A stretch of 64,000 nt of DNA from Pseudaminobacter soli (ex Li et al. 2025) (GTDB lineage: Bacteria; Pseudomonadota; Alphaproteobacteria; Rhizobiales; Rhizobiaceae), in contig NZ_PXYL01000001.1 in assembly GCF_003012705.1 (NCBI RefSeq), positions 186,001 to 250,000 of the forward strand, in the 5' to 3' direction. The position numbers and the translations under genes are program-made. Positions 1 to 8,825 of this stretch are shown here, piece after piece. Each line of letters begins with the position of its first letter. Positions within the stretch are counted from its first letter, which is position 1. A model generated the notes under the pieces. The model was not told the DNA's origin, ran no database searches, and saw only the letters and a list, made by a program, of their open reading frames with translations.

Positions 1-564
1 AGAACTCTCGTGGCCCTGCCGAACCATTTCGAGGACGAAACGCAGCCGCTCTTCGACCGGCGCGCGAGGCACTTCGACCAGTCGGTAGCCGCAGGCCGTG
101 TAGGTCTCGACCATTGCCTCATAGGTGCGTTGCGCCTCGGCCAGGTCCTGCCGGCGCTCGCCGTCCTGGCTGAAGATTTCGGGCCATGGCGGCAGAATGA
201 AAACCATGCGGTTATAGTGGAAGTTTTTGGCCGCTTCTTCCGCATGAGCCGGCGCGGGCAGACCGGTCAGCCTGAGATAGCCGATCACGTCCGGCACGCC
301 GCGGTCGAAGAAGACGGGACCGGTTTTGTCACGCGCCGCCTCATGCGAGCGCATCTCCCAAGCCAGCATCAGTTCGGCGAACAGCGCTGGGTCCCTCCAG
401 GGCAGGGCCGGGCCGGAAATCGCCACCTGATGGCGGATGATGCCACGCCCGGCCTCCGGCGCCACGGCATGGCCGGCGGCGCCAAGGGCTTCGATGAGCG
501 TCGTCTTGCCGGAGCCGGGACCTCCGGTCAGCACGAAATAGCGGTCTGTCAGGACCTGTGTCAT
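1..564 (-). CDS. AAA-type ATP/GTP-binding protein (AAA_28-like), 3' end outside window
   Basis: Reading leftwards from ATG at 564, the frame stays open to base 1, giving 188 residues without a stop. The start is followed by a P-loop GGPGSGKTT (residues 14-22), and a VFFDRGVPD segment near residue 97 resembles the second conserved block of AAA_28 / nucleoside-kinase-like ATPases. Family members are about 180-200 residues, so only a few residues are probably missing. Substrate and partner are unknown; the family includes small NTPases and kinase-like proteins. It lies downstream of ssrA on the same strand, with about 120 bases between. The opposite strand carries an equally long open frame, which I regard as a shadow because it has no recognisable motif. 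Confidence 0.8.
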   Translation of the reverse strand, partial: MTQVLTDRYFVLTGGPGSGKTTLIEALGAAGHAVAPEAGRGIIRHQVAISGPALPWRDPALFAELMLAWEMRSHEAARDKTGPVFFDRGVPDVIGYLRLTGLPAPAHAEEAAKNFHYNRMVFILPPWPEIFSQDGERRQDLAEAQRTYEAMVETYTACGYRLVEVPRAPVEERLRFVLEMVRQGHESS

Positions 565-682
565 GGGACCTCGCGTGAAAGGACAAAATGTCGATAGGGG
601 GAAATCGCCAGGCAGGTGCGGAGCGCGCGCAAAAAAACGCGCCGCACGAAGGCTGGCGGAAGAAAAACTGCAAAGGGGAGAG

Positions 683-1000
683 AAGTGGAGGTTTCTGTTG
701 CCAGGTACCCCCGAACCCCGCTTAGACCTGCGACGGCCTAAGGCTTGATTTGAAGCTATCGCACCGCATTAAGCAGCGAGACGTGCTTCCGCATAGTTGT
801 CGTTGGCAACTATAAGTTTAGCCCGATAACGGTGGTACAATGCCGGGCAAAAGTACGATCTTTACACCTTCGTCGATCCTATTTCGCCCCCAGCAAAAGC
901 CGCTCCTCAGAGCGGTTTTTGGTGGAGGCGCCGGGTACCGCCCCCGGGTCCGAACGGCTTATTCCATCGCCCATTTATCGCCATAGTCAGGCAAGCTGAC
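683..1000 (-). ncRNA. ssrA: tmRNA, circularly permuted two-piece form
   Basis: Rescues stalled ribosomes by adding a degradation tag. On the minus strand, bases 807-769 encode ANDNYAEARLAA followed by TAA, the typical rhizobial tag. The coding piece starts at 891 with GGGGGCG and continues GGATCGACG, like the 5' end of ordinary tmRNA. The acceptor piece lies upstream in transcription and ends CGCCTCC-ACCA at 920; its CGCCTCC pairs with GGGGGCG to form the acceptor stem, with one G-U pair. A T-arm-like stem CCGGG/CCCGG precedes it. Between the pieces (about 892-919) is an intervening segment with a small GC hairpin, excised in the two-piece form. The outer ends are estimates: the 5' end from the promoter, the 3' end from usual coding-piece length (about 205 nt). 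Confidence 0.93.
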
Positions 1001-1006
1001 ACAGCC

Positions 1007-1012
1007 AATATA
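1007..1012 (-). promoter_or_regulatory. -10 element of the ssrA promoter
   Basis: On the minus strand TATATT lies at 1012-1007, which places a transcription start near 1000, just ahead of the acceptor piece. A -35 box is not clear; CTTTCA, 18 bases upstream, is the best candidate. This is the only good -10 hexamer in the short region before the acceptor piece. Confidence 0.4.
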
Positions 1013-1194
1013 GGCAGCCGGCGCGCAAAATGAAAGCCCGCAATCGCAGCTATCCACTTCCTGCAACGCGCTTGACAGGGGCGTGGCCAGCAAGGAAGCT
1101 CGCGGGTGGTGAGGCACATGCGGGGAAACGCAAAAGTTGTGGCTCCTCGGCGACCTCATCGAGCAACGTCCTGTTTTCCGACGAGGGAATTTAC

Positions 1195-1506
1195 ATGACT
1201 GACCATCTTGCAGACGTGAAGAAGTACGATGCCGGCGCCAGCGCCGAGGCGGTCGAGAAGATCGTGAAGCATCTTGGCATTGCCCTGCACAGCCGCGATG
1301 CGTCGCTGGTTTCGTGCACCGATCCCAAGGAGCTTGCGCGCGTGAAGGAGAGCTGGATCGCCAAGAAGCTCGGCGTGACGGACGATGCCAAGGCTGAGGC
1401 CGTGGTGGAAAAGGTCTGCAAGACGATGGCCGGCGACCACAACAAGCACCGGGTGACGTTCTACTACCTGGCGGCGAAGGAACTGGGTAAGCTCGACGCG
1501 CTCTGA
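1195..1506 (+). CDS. DUF2853 family protein
   Basis: A 103-residue soluble protein matching the DUF2853 family, small proteins common in Alphaproteobacteria and of unknown function. It begins MTDHLADVKKY, contains a VKESWIAKKLG segment in the middle, and ends FYYLAAKELGKLDAL; it looks all-helical with no signal peptide. An in-frame upstream start at 1030 would overlap the tmRNA promoter region and adds low-complexity sequence, so ATG 1195 is preferred. It is transcribed away from ssrA and stands alone before thyA, 149 bases away. No biochemical role can be assigned. Confidence 0.85.
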   Translation: MTDHLADVKKYDAGASAEAVEKIVKHLGIALHSRDASLVSCTDPKELARVKESWIAKKLGVTDDAKAEAVVEKVCKTMAGDHNKHRVTFYYLAAKELGKLDAL

Positions 1507-1655
1507 GACGCCGTTTCCAAAACTCTGCCCTGCCGGTTGTCCGACGTGGCTTTCCGCCGTCGCGGCGGCCGGTATTGGGGATGAGCCCCGGTTATGCGTG
1601 GCGCGGGCCGGGGCTTGCGTTATGATTGGCGCAACGACCGAATCAAGCGAAGCCA

Positions 1656-2450
1656 ATGCGCCAGTATCTCGACCTCCTCAGACATGTGCTCGAAACCGGC
1701 GTCGACCGCGGCGACCGCACAGGCACCGGCACGCGCTCGGTGTTCGGCTACCAGATGCGCTTCGACCTCGCCGACGGCTTTCCGGTCACGACCACCAAGA
1801 AGCTGCACCTGAAGTCGATCATCCACGAGTTGCTCTGGTTCCTGAAGGGCGATACCAACATCAAGTACCTGCGCGACCACGGCGTCACCATCTGGGACGA
1901 GTGGGCCGACGAGAATGGCGATCTCGGCCCCGTCTATGGCGCGCAGTGGCGTTCCTGGCCGGCGCCGGGTGGCGGGCACATCGACCAGATCGAAAATCTG
2001 CTGAAGCAGATTCGCACCAATCCCAATTCGCGCCGTCTGATCGTGTCCGCCTGGAACCCGGCGGAAGTGGACGAGATGGCGCTGCCGCCCTGCCACTGCC
2101 TGTTCCAGTTCTACGTCTCGGAAGGCAGGCTTTCGTGCCAGCTCTACCAGCGCTCGGCCGACATCTTTCTGGGCGTGCCCTTCAACATCGCATCCTACGC
2201 GCTGCTGACGATGATGGTGGCGCAGGTGACCGGGCTGAAGCCGGGCGATTTCATTCACACGCTGGGTGACGCGCATCTCTATTCGAACCATTTCGAGCAG
2301 GCGCGCGAGCAGCTTTCGCGCACGCCGAAAACCTTGCCGACCATGTGGATCAATCCCGAGGTGAAGGACCTCTTTGCCTTCCGCTTCGAGGATTTCCGGC
2401 TGGAGAATTACGAGGCCGATTCCAGCATCCGCGCGCCGATTGCGGTGTAA
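1656..2450 (+). CDS. thyA: Thymidylate synthase
   Basis: Methylates dUMP to dTMP using methylene-tetrahydrofolate, releasing dihydrofolate. At 264 residues it matches ThyA exactly in length. The catalytic cysteine lies in [10 protein letters not shown] at residue 146, as in E. coli ThyA; DRTGTGT near the N-terminus binds phosphate, and the [13 protein letters not shown] block and C-terminal APIAV are conserved. ATG 1656 gives the standard MRQYLDLL start, and in-frame upstream codons are dispensable. The partner enzyme dihydrofolate reductase is encoded 4.6 kb downstream (folA), so the thymidylate cycle enzymes are near each other but not adjacent. Confidence 0.97.
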   Translation: MRQYLDLLRHVLETGVDRGDRTGTGTRSVFGYQMRFDLADGFPVTTTKKLHLKSIIHELLWFLKGDTNIKYLRDHGVTIWDEWADENGDLGPVYGAQWRSWPAPGGGHIDQIENLLKQIRTNPNSRRLIVSAWNPAEVDEMALPPCHCLFQFYVSEGRLSCQLYQRSADIFLGVPFNIASYALLTMMVAQVTGLKPGDFIHTLGDAHLYSNHFEQAREQLSRTPKTLPTMWINPEVKDLFAFRFEDFRLENYEADSSIRAPIAV

Positions 2451-2487
2451 TCGGTAGGCGCTGCCTCGGGCGGGGCTTCTTTCGCGT

Positions 2488-3342
2488 TCAGTGCGTGGAC
2501 CGGGCGTGCTGACGCTCAAGCGCGAGCGCCATGACACTCCTGACGATATCGACCAGCGTGTCAGGCGACGAAGGACGTTCGTCTGGGTCGAATGCGAGCC
2601 CAATGACGGCACGCTGGCCCACCGCCGTTGCTACCGGCCAAAAATCGAAGCGCGAGGCCAAAGCCGGGTAGACTCCGGCGCGCACGACAGTCTGCGTCGC
2701 CAACGACGACAGCGCCATCTCGAATTCGGCCTCCTGGGGTTCTACGCAGCCTTCTGTTTTTTTGACGGAGATTACTTTTCCCTCCGCAACAAGCATCACG
2801 ACGACCGGAGCCAGGAAGAGTGCTGCAAGAGCTTCGGTGGTGAGTGAGACGATCGTCTCCGTGTTGCCGGTCGCCAGAATGTCGCGGCTGTAGCCTTGCA
2901 ACACCATCGCCTGCCTTTTCATGATCGCCGCATCGGTCGCCCGCCGCCCGGAGGTGTAGGAAACGCCGCTCACGATAAGTCCGACGATAAAGAGTAGTGC
3001 GACCGCCCAGATATTTGCCGGGTCCTTGACGACGAGTGAGTAGCGAGGCGCGGTCAGGAAGAAATTGTAGGCGAGAGCGCCAAGTATGGCCGAGAAAAGC
3101 GAAGGGCCCGTGCCGAACGCGAGGCCCGCTATGACCACCGGAACGACGAATATGAGGGAGAGGTTCGGGACCTTGGCCTCAATGTCGACACTGACAGCCA
3201 AAAGGGTTGCGAAGGCCGTCATTGCAAACGCAACAAGGTAGCCCACTGCAGCCGGAGTGCTTGATGGTCCCGAGCTCAACGGTGGACCGGCAGGCGGCGT
3301 CGGTGTGATGTCCCCCCGAAGCTTCGATTTGGCATCGGTCAT
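2488..3342 (-). CDS. DUF4118 (KdpD-type) membrane sensor domain protein without kinase domain
   Basis: 284 residues. After a Pro/Ser-rich N-terminus of about 30 residues, four hydrophobic segments (about 35-140) fit the DUF4118 sensor region of KdpD histidine kinases, including the NFFLTAPRYSL motif. The C-terminal half looks like a GAF-type domain ending at DERPSSPDTLVDIVRSVMALALER. KdpD would continue with HisKA and ATPase domains, but the frame stops. The start ATG 3342 has AGGAG seven bases upstream; the frame runs further back only as noise inside the pit gene. It is transcribed after the phosphate transporter operon with a 167-base gap, and may be independent. Ligand and output partner are unknown. 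Confidence 0.75.
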   Translation of the reverse strand: MTDAKSKLRGDITPTPPAGPPLSSGPSSTPAAVGYLVAFAMTAFATLLAVSVDIEAKVPNLSLIFVVPVVIAGLAFGTGPSLFSAILGALAYNFFLTAPRYSLVVKDPANIWAVALLFIVGLIVSGVSYTSGRRATDAAIMKRQAMVLQGYSRDILATGNTETIVSLTTEALAALFLAPVVVMLVAEGKVISVKKTEGCVEPQEAEFEMALSSLATQTVVRAGVYPALASRFDFWPVATAVGQRAVIGLAFDPDERPSSPDTLVDIVRSVMALALERQHARSTH

Positions 3343-3509
3343 CGGTTCACTCCTGCCCAACGATACGCCGTGGCAGTGTAAGGCCGACCAAGTATACACC
3401 ACTTTCAATCGTGCGTGAGCCGCGGCTGGCCCATTCAGGGGTCGACGATGGTGGATCAAGCCTTTTGCGCCTCGCCCGGCAGGGAGCGATGCGCTTGATG
3501 GCGCTGCGC

Positions 3510-4514
3510 TTAGACGAAAAGCGTGACCGCCATATAGCACAGCGCCGAAATCACGGCCGCGATCGGCAGGGTGATGATCCAGGCGACCACGATGTTGCCG
3601 GCGATGCCCCAGCGCACGGCCGAGACGCGCCGCGCGGCACCCACGCCGATGATGGCGCCGGTGATTGTGTGGGTGGTGGACACGGGGATGCCGAGATACG
3701 TCGCCAGAAACAGGGTCAGCGCGCCGCCGGTTTCGGCGCAAAAGCCCTGCATCGGGTTCAGCCGCGTGATCTTGGAGCCCATGGTGTGCACGATGCGCCA
3801 GCCGCCGAACAACGTGCCCAGCGCCATGGCGCTCTGGCAGGCGATGACCACCCAGAACGGCACGTAGAACTCGCTGCCCAGCTTGCCCTGCGAGAACAGC
3901 AGCACGGCGATGATGCCCATGGTCTTCTGCGCGTCGTTGCCGCCATGGCCGAGCGAATACATCGACGCCGAGACGAACTGCATGATGCGGAAGGTGCGGT
4001 CGACCGCAAAGGGCGTCTGGCGCACGAACAGCCACGACACGAACAGCACCAGCAGGAGCGCAAGCAGGAAGCCGATGAGCGGCGACAGGATGATGGCCGA
4101 TGAGGTCTTCAGAAGGCCGCTCCAGACCACGGCGCCGCCGCCGGCCTTGGCCATGCCGGCACCGACCATGCCGCCGATCAGGGCGTGCGAGCTGCTCGAC
4201 GGAATGCCGAACACCCAGGTGATGATGTTCCAGCTAATCGCGCCCATCAGTGCGGCGAAGATCACCTGCGGGTCGACGATGCTGGCATCGATGATGCCGG
4301 TGCCTAGCGTCTGGGCGACATGCAGCCCGAAGAACAGGAAGGCGATGAAATTGAAGAACGCCGCCCAGGCCACCGCATATTGCGGCCTGAGCACGCGGGT
4401 CGACACGATGGTGGCGATGGAATTGGCGGCGTCGTGCAGGCCGTTGAGGAAGTCGAAGAACAGCGCGACTGCGATCAGACCGATCAGCAGCGGAAAGGCG
4501 AGCGAAGCGTCCAT
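3510..4514 (-). CDS. pit: Inorganic phosphate transporter, PiT family
   Basis: A 334-residue multi-spanning inner-membrane protein that imports phosphate, probably as a metal-phosphate/proton symporter. The two PiT half-repeats are visible: FLNGLHDAANSIAT near the N-terminus and SLGHGGNDAQKTMGI in the second half, each with the conserved Asn-Asp/His-Asp core; the segment PVSTTHTITGAI near residue 275 is also characteristic. It starts six bases after the stop of the DUF47 gene, the usual pairing of Pit with a PhoU-like accessory protein. No Pho box was recognised upstream of the operon. Substrate phosphate rather than sulfate is inferred from the DUF47 partner. Confidence 0.92.
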   Translation of the reverse strand: MDASLAFPLLIGLIAVALFFDFLNGLHDAANSIATIVSTRVLRPQYAVAWAAFFNFIAFLFFGLHVAQTLGTGIIDASIVDPQVIFAALMGAISWNIITWVFGIPSSSSHALIGGMVGAGMAKAGGGAVVWSGLLKTSSAIILSPLIGFLLALLLVLFVSWLFVRQTPFAVDRTFRIMQFVSASMYSLGHGGNDAQKTMGIIAVLLFSQGKLGSEFYVPFWVVIACQSAMALGTLFGGWRIVHTMGSKITRLNPMQGFCAETGGALTLFLATYLGIPVSTTHTITGAIIGVGAARRVSAVRWGIAGNIVVAWIITLPIAAVISALCYMAVTLFV

Positions 4515-4520
4515 CAGCGG

Positions 4521-5165
4521 CTACACGTTCTCGATCACGATGCCGCTGATCTCGTCGGCGACGTCCTCGAAGCGGTCGACCACCTTCTCGAGCTCGGCAT
4601 AGATTTCGCGGCCGATGAGATAGGCCATTGGATCGTTCTTGCCGTGGCGGCGGAACAGGTCCTTCAGGCCCTCGTCGTGCAGCTCGTCCGAGCGGTTTTC
4701 GATCCGGGTGACCTCCATGGCGATCGCGCCCAGCCGCGTGGCGTTGGTGCCGATCTTGTTGAGAAGAGGGATGGCCTCGTCGATCAGGCGGGCGGCTGCC
4801 ACAATGGTCGTGCCCATTTCCCGCATCAGCGGGTCAAAGCTCTTCTGCTCGTAGAGGATGACGGTCTTCACCGTCTTGCGCATCATGTCGATGGCATCGT
4901 CCATCGACTGGATCAGATCCTTGATGTCGCCGCGGTCGAACGGGGTGATGAAGCTCTTGCGCACCGCCAGCATCACCTCGTGGGTAATGGCGTCGGCCTG
5001 GTTCTCCAGCTCCATGATCTGCCGGCCGTATTTCTCGACATCCTCGCCGCCGGCCAGCAGCTTCTCGAGAGTTTCAGCGGCGGTCACCACGATGCGCGAA
5101 TGCCTGGCGAACAGATCGAAGAAGCGGTCCTCCCGCGGCATCAAAGCCCGAAACCAGCCCAGCAT
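4521..5165 (-). CDS. DUF47 / PhoU-like accessory protein of the Pit transporter
   Basis: A 214-residue cytoplasmic helical protein of the DUF47 family (TIGR00153-like, 'Pit accessory protein'), related to PhoU. It starts MLGWFRALMPREDRFFDLF, and FDRGDIKDLIQSMDDAIDMM near residue 87 is the conserved metal-binding-like helix block. Proteins of this family are thought to control the cognate Pit transporter. It is the first gene of a two-gene operon with pit (six-base gap). Start ATG 5165 has an AGAAGGA-like Shine-Dalgarno nearby. Confidence 0.9.
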   Translation of the reverse strand: MLGWFRALMPREDRFFDLFARHSRIVVTAAETLEKLLAGGEDVEKYGRQIMELENQADAITHEVMLAVRKSFITPFDRGDIKDLIQSMDDAIDMMRKTVKTVILYEQKSFDPLMREMGTTIVAAARLIDEAIPLLNKIGTNATRLGAIAMEVTRIENRSDELHDEGLKDLFRRHGKNDPMAYLIGREIYAELEKVVDRFEDVADEISGIVIENV

Positions 5166-5400
5166 CCCAAAATCCTTCTGTGCAGTCCTGTCGAAACCGG
5201 GCGCCGAAAGCGCCTTGGCAGCGGCCGAAGATTAGACGGCCAACTGAATTCCGGTTTCGTCTATTTCACGATGGACCGTCTCGCTAGTGCAGAAATGCCG
5301 AGATCAACGACGAAATCGTGCGAAAAACCGCGTCGTGTGACCGCAGGCGGCCGATTTGGCGGGTTTCGGGCGGCTCGGATAGTCCGTGACGTTGGGGAAG

Positions 5401-5859
5401 TTATAGCGCCAGCTTGTAGCCGATGTGGCTCGCGGTGAAGCCGAGCTGCTCGTAGAAGCGGTGCGCATCCGGACGGTCGCGGTCGGTGGTGAGCTGGACC
5501 AGGTTGCAGCCGCGCTCGCGGCATTGCTCGATCGCCCATTCGAACATTTGCCGGCCAAGCCCACCGCCGCGACGGTGGCCTGCAATTCGCACCGCCTCGA
5601 TCTGGCCGCGCCAGGCGCCCTTGCGGGAAAGGCCGGGGATGAAGGTGAGCTGGAGCGTTCCGACGACGGCCTCGTCTTCCGTCACGACGGCGAGGAACTG
5701 GTTGGGATCTGCGTCAATGGATTTGAACGCGTTTCTGTAGCACTCGGCCAGCGGATGGCTCGTATCCTCCCGCTGCCGGCCGAGTTCATCGTCGGCAAGC
5801 ATGGCGACGATTGCGGGAAGGTCTGTCTCGCGGGCCCGGCGGAAGCTGATTTGAGTCAT
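5401..5859 (-). CDS. GNAT family N-acetyltransferase
   Basis: A 152-residue single-domain GNAT protein. The acetyl-CoA binding motif is at residues 95-105 (RRGGGLGRQMF, the R/Q-x-x-G-x-G/A pattern), followed by the C-terminal strand motif DAHRFYEQLGF. Start MTQISFRRARETD is typical of the family. It stands alone between the pit operon (235-base gap) and the divergent DUF4424 gene. Substrate is not predictable; the sequence resembles small-molecule or amino-group acetyltransferases annotated only as GNAT. Confidence 0.88.
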   Translation of the reverse strand: MTQISFRRARETDLPAIVAMLADDELGRQREDTSHPLAECYRNAFKSIDADPNQFLAVVTEDEAVVGTLQLTFIPGLSRKGAWRGQIEAVRIAGHRRGGGLGRQMFEWAIEQCRERGCNLVQLTTDRDRPDAHRFYEQLGFTASHIGYKLAL

Positions 5860-6026
5860 GGCGCAAGATTAGACGGGCAGCCAGGCGAGAGGCAAGGCAT
5901 GGAGGGATCGCCGGATTTGCTTTGCCCGCAGTCAGCCAAGCAGGTTACATGCTGCGCATGCCTCGCTGACTCGAACCTGACGCCACCGACTGCCGACATC
6001 CGCGACCTAACCGCTGGGGATTTCAC

Positions 6027-7049
6027 ATGCTTGAACGCCTGCTGACTGCCTTGATGTTGACCGCTGCCGCTGCGCCGGCGCTGGCCAACGATTCGATCGC
6101 CGAGCTTGGCACCGGCGGGCTGGTTCTTTCGCGCAGCGACGTGGTGGCGATGGAAAAGGAAGACCTGTTCATCTCGCGCGACAAGGTCACGGTGGACTAC
6201 GTCTTCCGCAACAGCTCCGATGAGGATGTTTCGACCATCGTCGCTTTTCCCATGCCGGATATCGAAGGCAATCCCTACGAGATGCCGTCGATCCCGCGGA
6301 CGGGCGAGGATAATTTCCTCGGCTTCGAGGTGTCGGTCGATGGCCAGCCGGTCAAACCCGAGCTGGAGCACCGAGCCATTGCCGTCGGCATCGACATTTC
6401 CGACGAGCTGAAGGCCAACAATGTGCCGTTCTATCCCTTCGGCGAGGCGACGACGAAGGCGCTGGAGGCCCTGCCGCAGCCGGTAGCAGATGACTGGCTG
6501 AACCGCGGCATCATTATCATCGACGAGTATGACGACGGCTCCGGCATGAAGAAGGTGCGCACGCCCTTCTGGCAGCTCCGCTCGACCTATTGGTGGCGCA
6601 TGGTCTTTCCGGCTGGCAAGTCGGTGAAGGTCGCACACAGCTATCAGCCGAGCGTCGGCGGCACGGTGGGGCTGACCTTCCTGGACAACGGTAAGTTCCA
6701 GGGCCAGACCTACGATGATTACAAGCGGCGCTATTGCCTGGACGCGAGCTTCGAGAGGGCGGTGCTGAAGGAGGCGGGGAAGACCGCCGATGGCTCGCCG
6801 ACATTCTATGAAAACCGGATAGCCTACATCCTGAGGACGGGCGGCAACTGGGCGTCCGGCAACATCGGCGACTTCACGCTGACCATCGACAAGGGCGACC
6901 CGGACAGCCTTCTCACCTTCTGCGGCAAGAATGTCGAGAAGATCGGTCCGACCACGTTCCGCATGAAGGCGACCGATTTTTATCCGGACAGCGACCTCGA
7001 CATTCTGATCCTGACCCGACCGGGTAATGCAAGCGAAGGCGGCAATTGA
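6027..7049 (+). CDS. DUF4424 domain secreted protein
   Basis: A 340-residue protein with a clear signal peptide (MLERLLTALMLTAAAAPALA, cleavage near residue 20), so periplasmic or exported. The rest fits DUF4424, a family of unknown function with an N-terminal beta-rich region (KVTVDYVFRNSSDEDV), as in proteins whose fold mediates surface or periplasmic interactions. It contains FPAGKSVKVAHSYQPSVGG around residue 195. ATG 6027 has GGGGA six bases upstream. Its stop overlaps the folA start by one base (TGATG), so translation is likely coupled, though no functional link to folate is evident. Confidence 0.85.
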   Translation: MLERLLTALMLTAAAAPALANDSIAELGTGGLVLSRSDVVAMEKEDLFISRDKVTVDYVFRNSSDEDVSTIVAFPMPDIEGNPYEMPSIPRTGEDNFLGFEVSVDGQPVKPELEHRAIAVGIDISDELKANNVPFYPFGEATTKALEALPQPVADDWLNRGIIIIDEYDDGSGMKKVRTPFWQLRSTYWWRMVFPAGKSVKVAHSYQPSVGGTVGLTFLDNGKFQGQTYDDYKRRYCLDASFERAVLKEAGKTADGSPTFYENRIAYILRTGGNWASGNIGDFTLTIDKGDPDSLLTFCGKNVEKIGPTTFRMKATDFYPDSDLDILILTRPGNASEGGN

Positions 7050-7570
7050 TGAAGCTTGGCATCTATGTGGCGATTGCCGAAAACGGCGTGATCGGACGCG
7101 AGGGCGGTCTGCCGTGGCGGCTTTCCACTGATCTCAAGCGCTTCAAGGCCGACACCATGGGCAAGCCCATCGTGGTCGGGCGAAAGACCTGGGAGAGCTT
7201 TCCGCGCCGTCCGTTGCCCGGGCGCCTGAACATCGTGGTGACCCGCGACAAAACGTTTCGTGCGGAAGGTGCCGAAGTGGTCGGCTCGCTCGCCGATGCA
7301 ATCGCGCTCGCCACGGCACGCGCCCGCTGCATGTCCGGAGTGGACGAGATTTGCTTGGTCGGTGGCGGCGAGATCTATCGCGACGCACTGCCGCTGGCCG
7401 ACAGGCTGCATGTGACCCATGTTTTGGCTGAGGTTGACGGCGATACGCGCTTTCCTGAGATCGATCCCGAAATCTGGCAGGTCGTCAGTTCGTTGGACGT
7501 GCCCGCCGGTGAAAAGGACAGCCATGCGACACGCTACACCGTTTACGAAAGGCGCGCGGACGTGCATTGA
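7049..7570 (+). CDS. folA: Dihydrofolate reductase
   Basis: Reduces dihydrofolate to tetrahydrofolate with NADPH, regenerating the cofactor consumed by ThyA. 173 residues, the normal length for bacterial chromosomal DHFR. Conserved features: VAIAENGVIGREGGLPW (Trp in the substrate pocket), the cofactor segment VVGRKTWES, and GGGEIYRDALPLADRLHVT. ATG 7049 overlaps the stop of the DUF4424 gene by one base; a TTG one codon earlier is possible but less likely. The gene is followed by a 145-base gap holding the hflK promoter. Confidence 0.96.
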   Translation: MKLGIYVAIAENGVIGREGGLPWRLSTDLKRFKADTMGKPIVVGRKTWESFPRRPLPGRLNIVVTRDKTFRAEGAEVVGSLADAIALATARARCMSGVDEICLVGGGEIYRDALPLADRLHVTHVLAEVDGDTRFPEIDPEIWQVVSSLDVPAGEKDSHATRYTVYERRADVH

Positions 7571-7625
7571 AATGGCAATTGGGATCGTTTCGTAACCAAA
7601 ACGGCCGCTTCGAGCCGTGGTTGCG

Positions 7626-7654
7626 TTGAAAGCACGTATTGGCGTCCCTATAGA
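7626..7654 (+). promoter_or_regulatory. Candidate promoter of hflKC
   Basis: TTGAAA at 7626-7631 and TATAGA at 7649-7654 are separated by 17 bases, a good housekeeping promoter. The same site reads TTGAAA-N14-CCCTATAG, close to heat-shock (RpoH) promoters, which would suit a membrane proteolysis operon. It lies about 60 bases before the hflK start. Confidence 0.55.
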
Positions 7655-7715
7655 AGGAAGGCACTGATATCGCGCCCGGTGGGCTGTGCGAAGAATTTGA
7701 ACCGAAAGGACATTC

Positions 7716-8825
7716 ATGCCCTGGAACAATCAGAGCGGTGGCGGCGGCGGCCCATGGGGTGGCGGCGGCAATAGTGGGGGACCATGGGGGCAGGGCCCTC
7801 GGGGACCGAGCGGTCCGCAAGGAACGCCGCCCGATCTGGAAGATATCATCCGGCGCGGCCAGGACAGGCTGAAGAATGTGCTTCCGGGCGGCGGCGGCGG
7901 CGGCAGTCCGCTGCTGTTCGGTCTCATTGCGCTCGCTCTGCTCGTGTTCTGGGCCTTCCAGGCCGTCTACACCGTCCAGCCGGACGAGATGGCGGTCGAG
8001 CTGCGCTTCGGCAAGCCGAAGAACGAGCTGTCCGGCCCGGGCTTGCACTTCCACTGGTGGCCGATCGAGACGGTCGAAAAGGCCAACACAGCCGAAAAGC
8101 TCATCAATGTCGGCGGCGGTTCGGACCGCTCGAATTCCGGTCTGATGCTCTCGGGCGACCAGAACATCGTCAATGTGCAATTCTCGGTTGCCTATCAGGT
8201 CGCCGACCCGAAGGCCTATCTGTTCAACGTGTCCGATCCCGATGGCATGCTGCGCCAGGTTTCCGAAAGCGCCATGCGCGAAGTGGTGGGTCGCCGTCCC
8301 GCACAGGATATCTTCCGCGATGACCGACAGGGCATCGCCGACGGCGTTCGCAACATCGTGCAGACCACGCTCGACGGTTATGGCGCGGGTCTCACGGTCA
8401 ACGCGGTCTCGATCGAGGATGCAGCGCCGCCGCGTGAAGTGGCCGATGCGTTCGACGAGGTGCAGCGCGCCGAACAGGACGAGGACCGCTTCGTTGAGGA
8501 AGCCAACCAGTACTCCAACCAGAAGCTCGGCCAGGCACGCGGCCAGGCGGCACAGATCCGCGAAGATGCGGCTGCCTACAAGAACCGCGTGACGCAGGAA
8601 GCCGAAGGTGAGGCCCAGCGCTTCATTTCGGTCTACGACGAGTATGTGAAGGCACCGGAAGTGACGCGCCAGCGTCTCTATCTCGAAACCATGGAAACGC
8701 TGTTGAAGGGCACCAACAAGGTTATCGTCGACGAGGGCAAGAGCCAGGGCGTGGTTCCCTATCTGCCCCTGCCTGAACTGCAGAAACGCACGCCGCCCGC
8801 GGCTCCTGCCGAAGGAGGCAAGTGA
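7716..8825 (+). CDS. hflK: FtsH protease activity modulator HflK
   Basis: A 369-residue inner-membrane SPFH/band-7 protein that forms a large cage with HflC around the FtsH protease. Domains: a Gly-rich and Pro-rich cytoplasmic N-terminus (residues 1-65, GGGGGPWGGGG), one membrane span (about 66-90), the band-7 domain starting TVQPDEMAVELRFG, then a charged coiled-coil tail (RFVEEANQYSNQKLGQARGQ). The Gly-rich head is typical of alphaproteobacterial HflK. AAAGGA lies upstream of ATG 7716. Its TGA overlaps the GTGATG at the start of hflC, so the two subunits are translationally coupled. Confidence 0.96.
   Translation: MPWNNQSGGGGGPWGGGGNSGGPWGQGPRGPSGPQGTPPDLEDIIRRGQDRLKNVLPGGGGGGSPLLFGLIALALLVFWAFQAVYTVQPDEMAVELRFGKPKNELSGPGLHFHWWPIETVEKANTAEKLINVGGGSDRSNSGLMLSGDQNIVNVQFSVAYQVADPKAYLFNVSDPDGMLRQVSESAMREVVGRRPAQDIFRDDRQGIADGVRNIVQTTLDGYGAGLTVNAVSIEDAAPPREVADAFDEVQRAEQDEDRFVEEANQYSNQKLGQARGQAAQIREDAAAYKNRVTQEAEGEAQRFISVYDEYVKAPEVTRQRLYLETMETLLKGTNKVIVDEGKSQGVVPYLPLPELQKRTPPAAPAEGGK

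Noticed and set aside
10-597. 195-residue plus-strand frame over the first gene
   Set aside because: The minus strand encodes an ATPase with P-loop GGPGSGKTT; the plus frame has no recognisable motif and is typical of high-GC antisense frames.
899-920. GC hairpin with T-run resembling a plus-strand terminator
   Set aside because: It lies exactly between the CCA end of the acceptor piece and the GGGGGCG start of the coding piece of the permuted tmRNA, so it is the intervening segment, and there is no plus-strand gene upstream.
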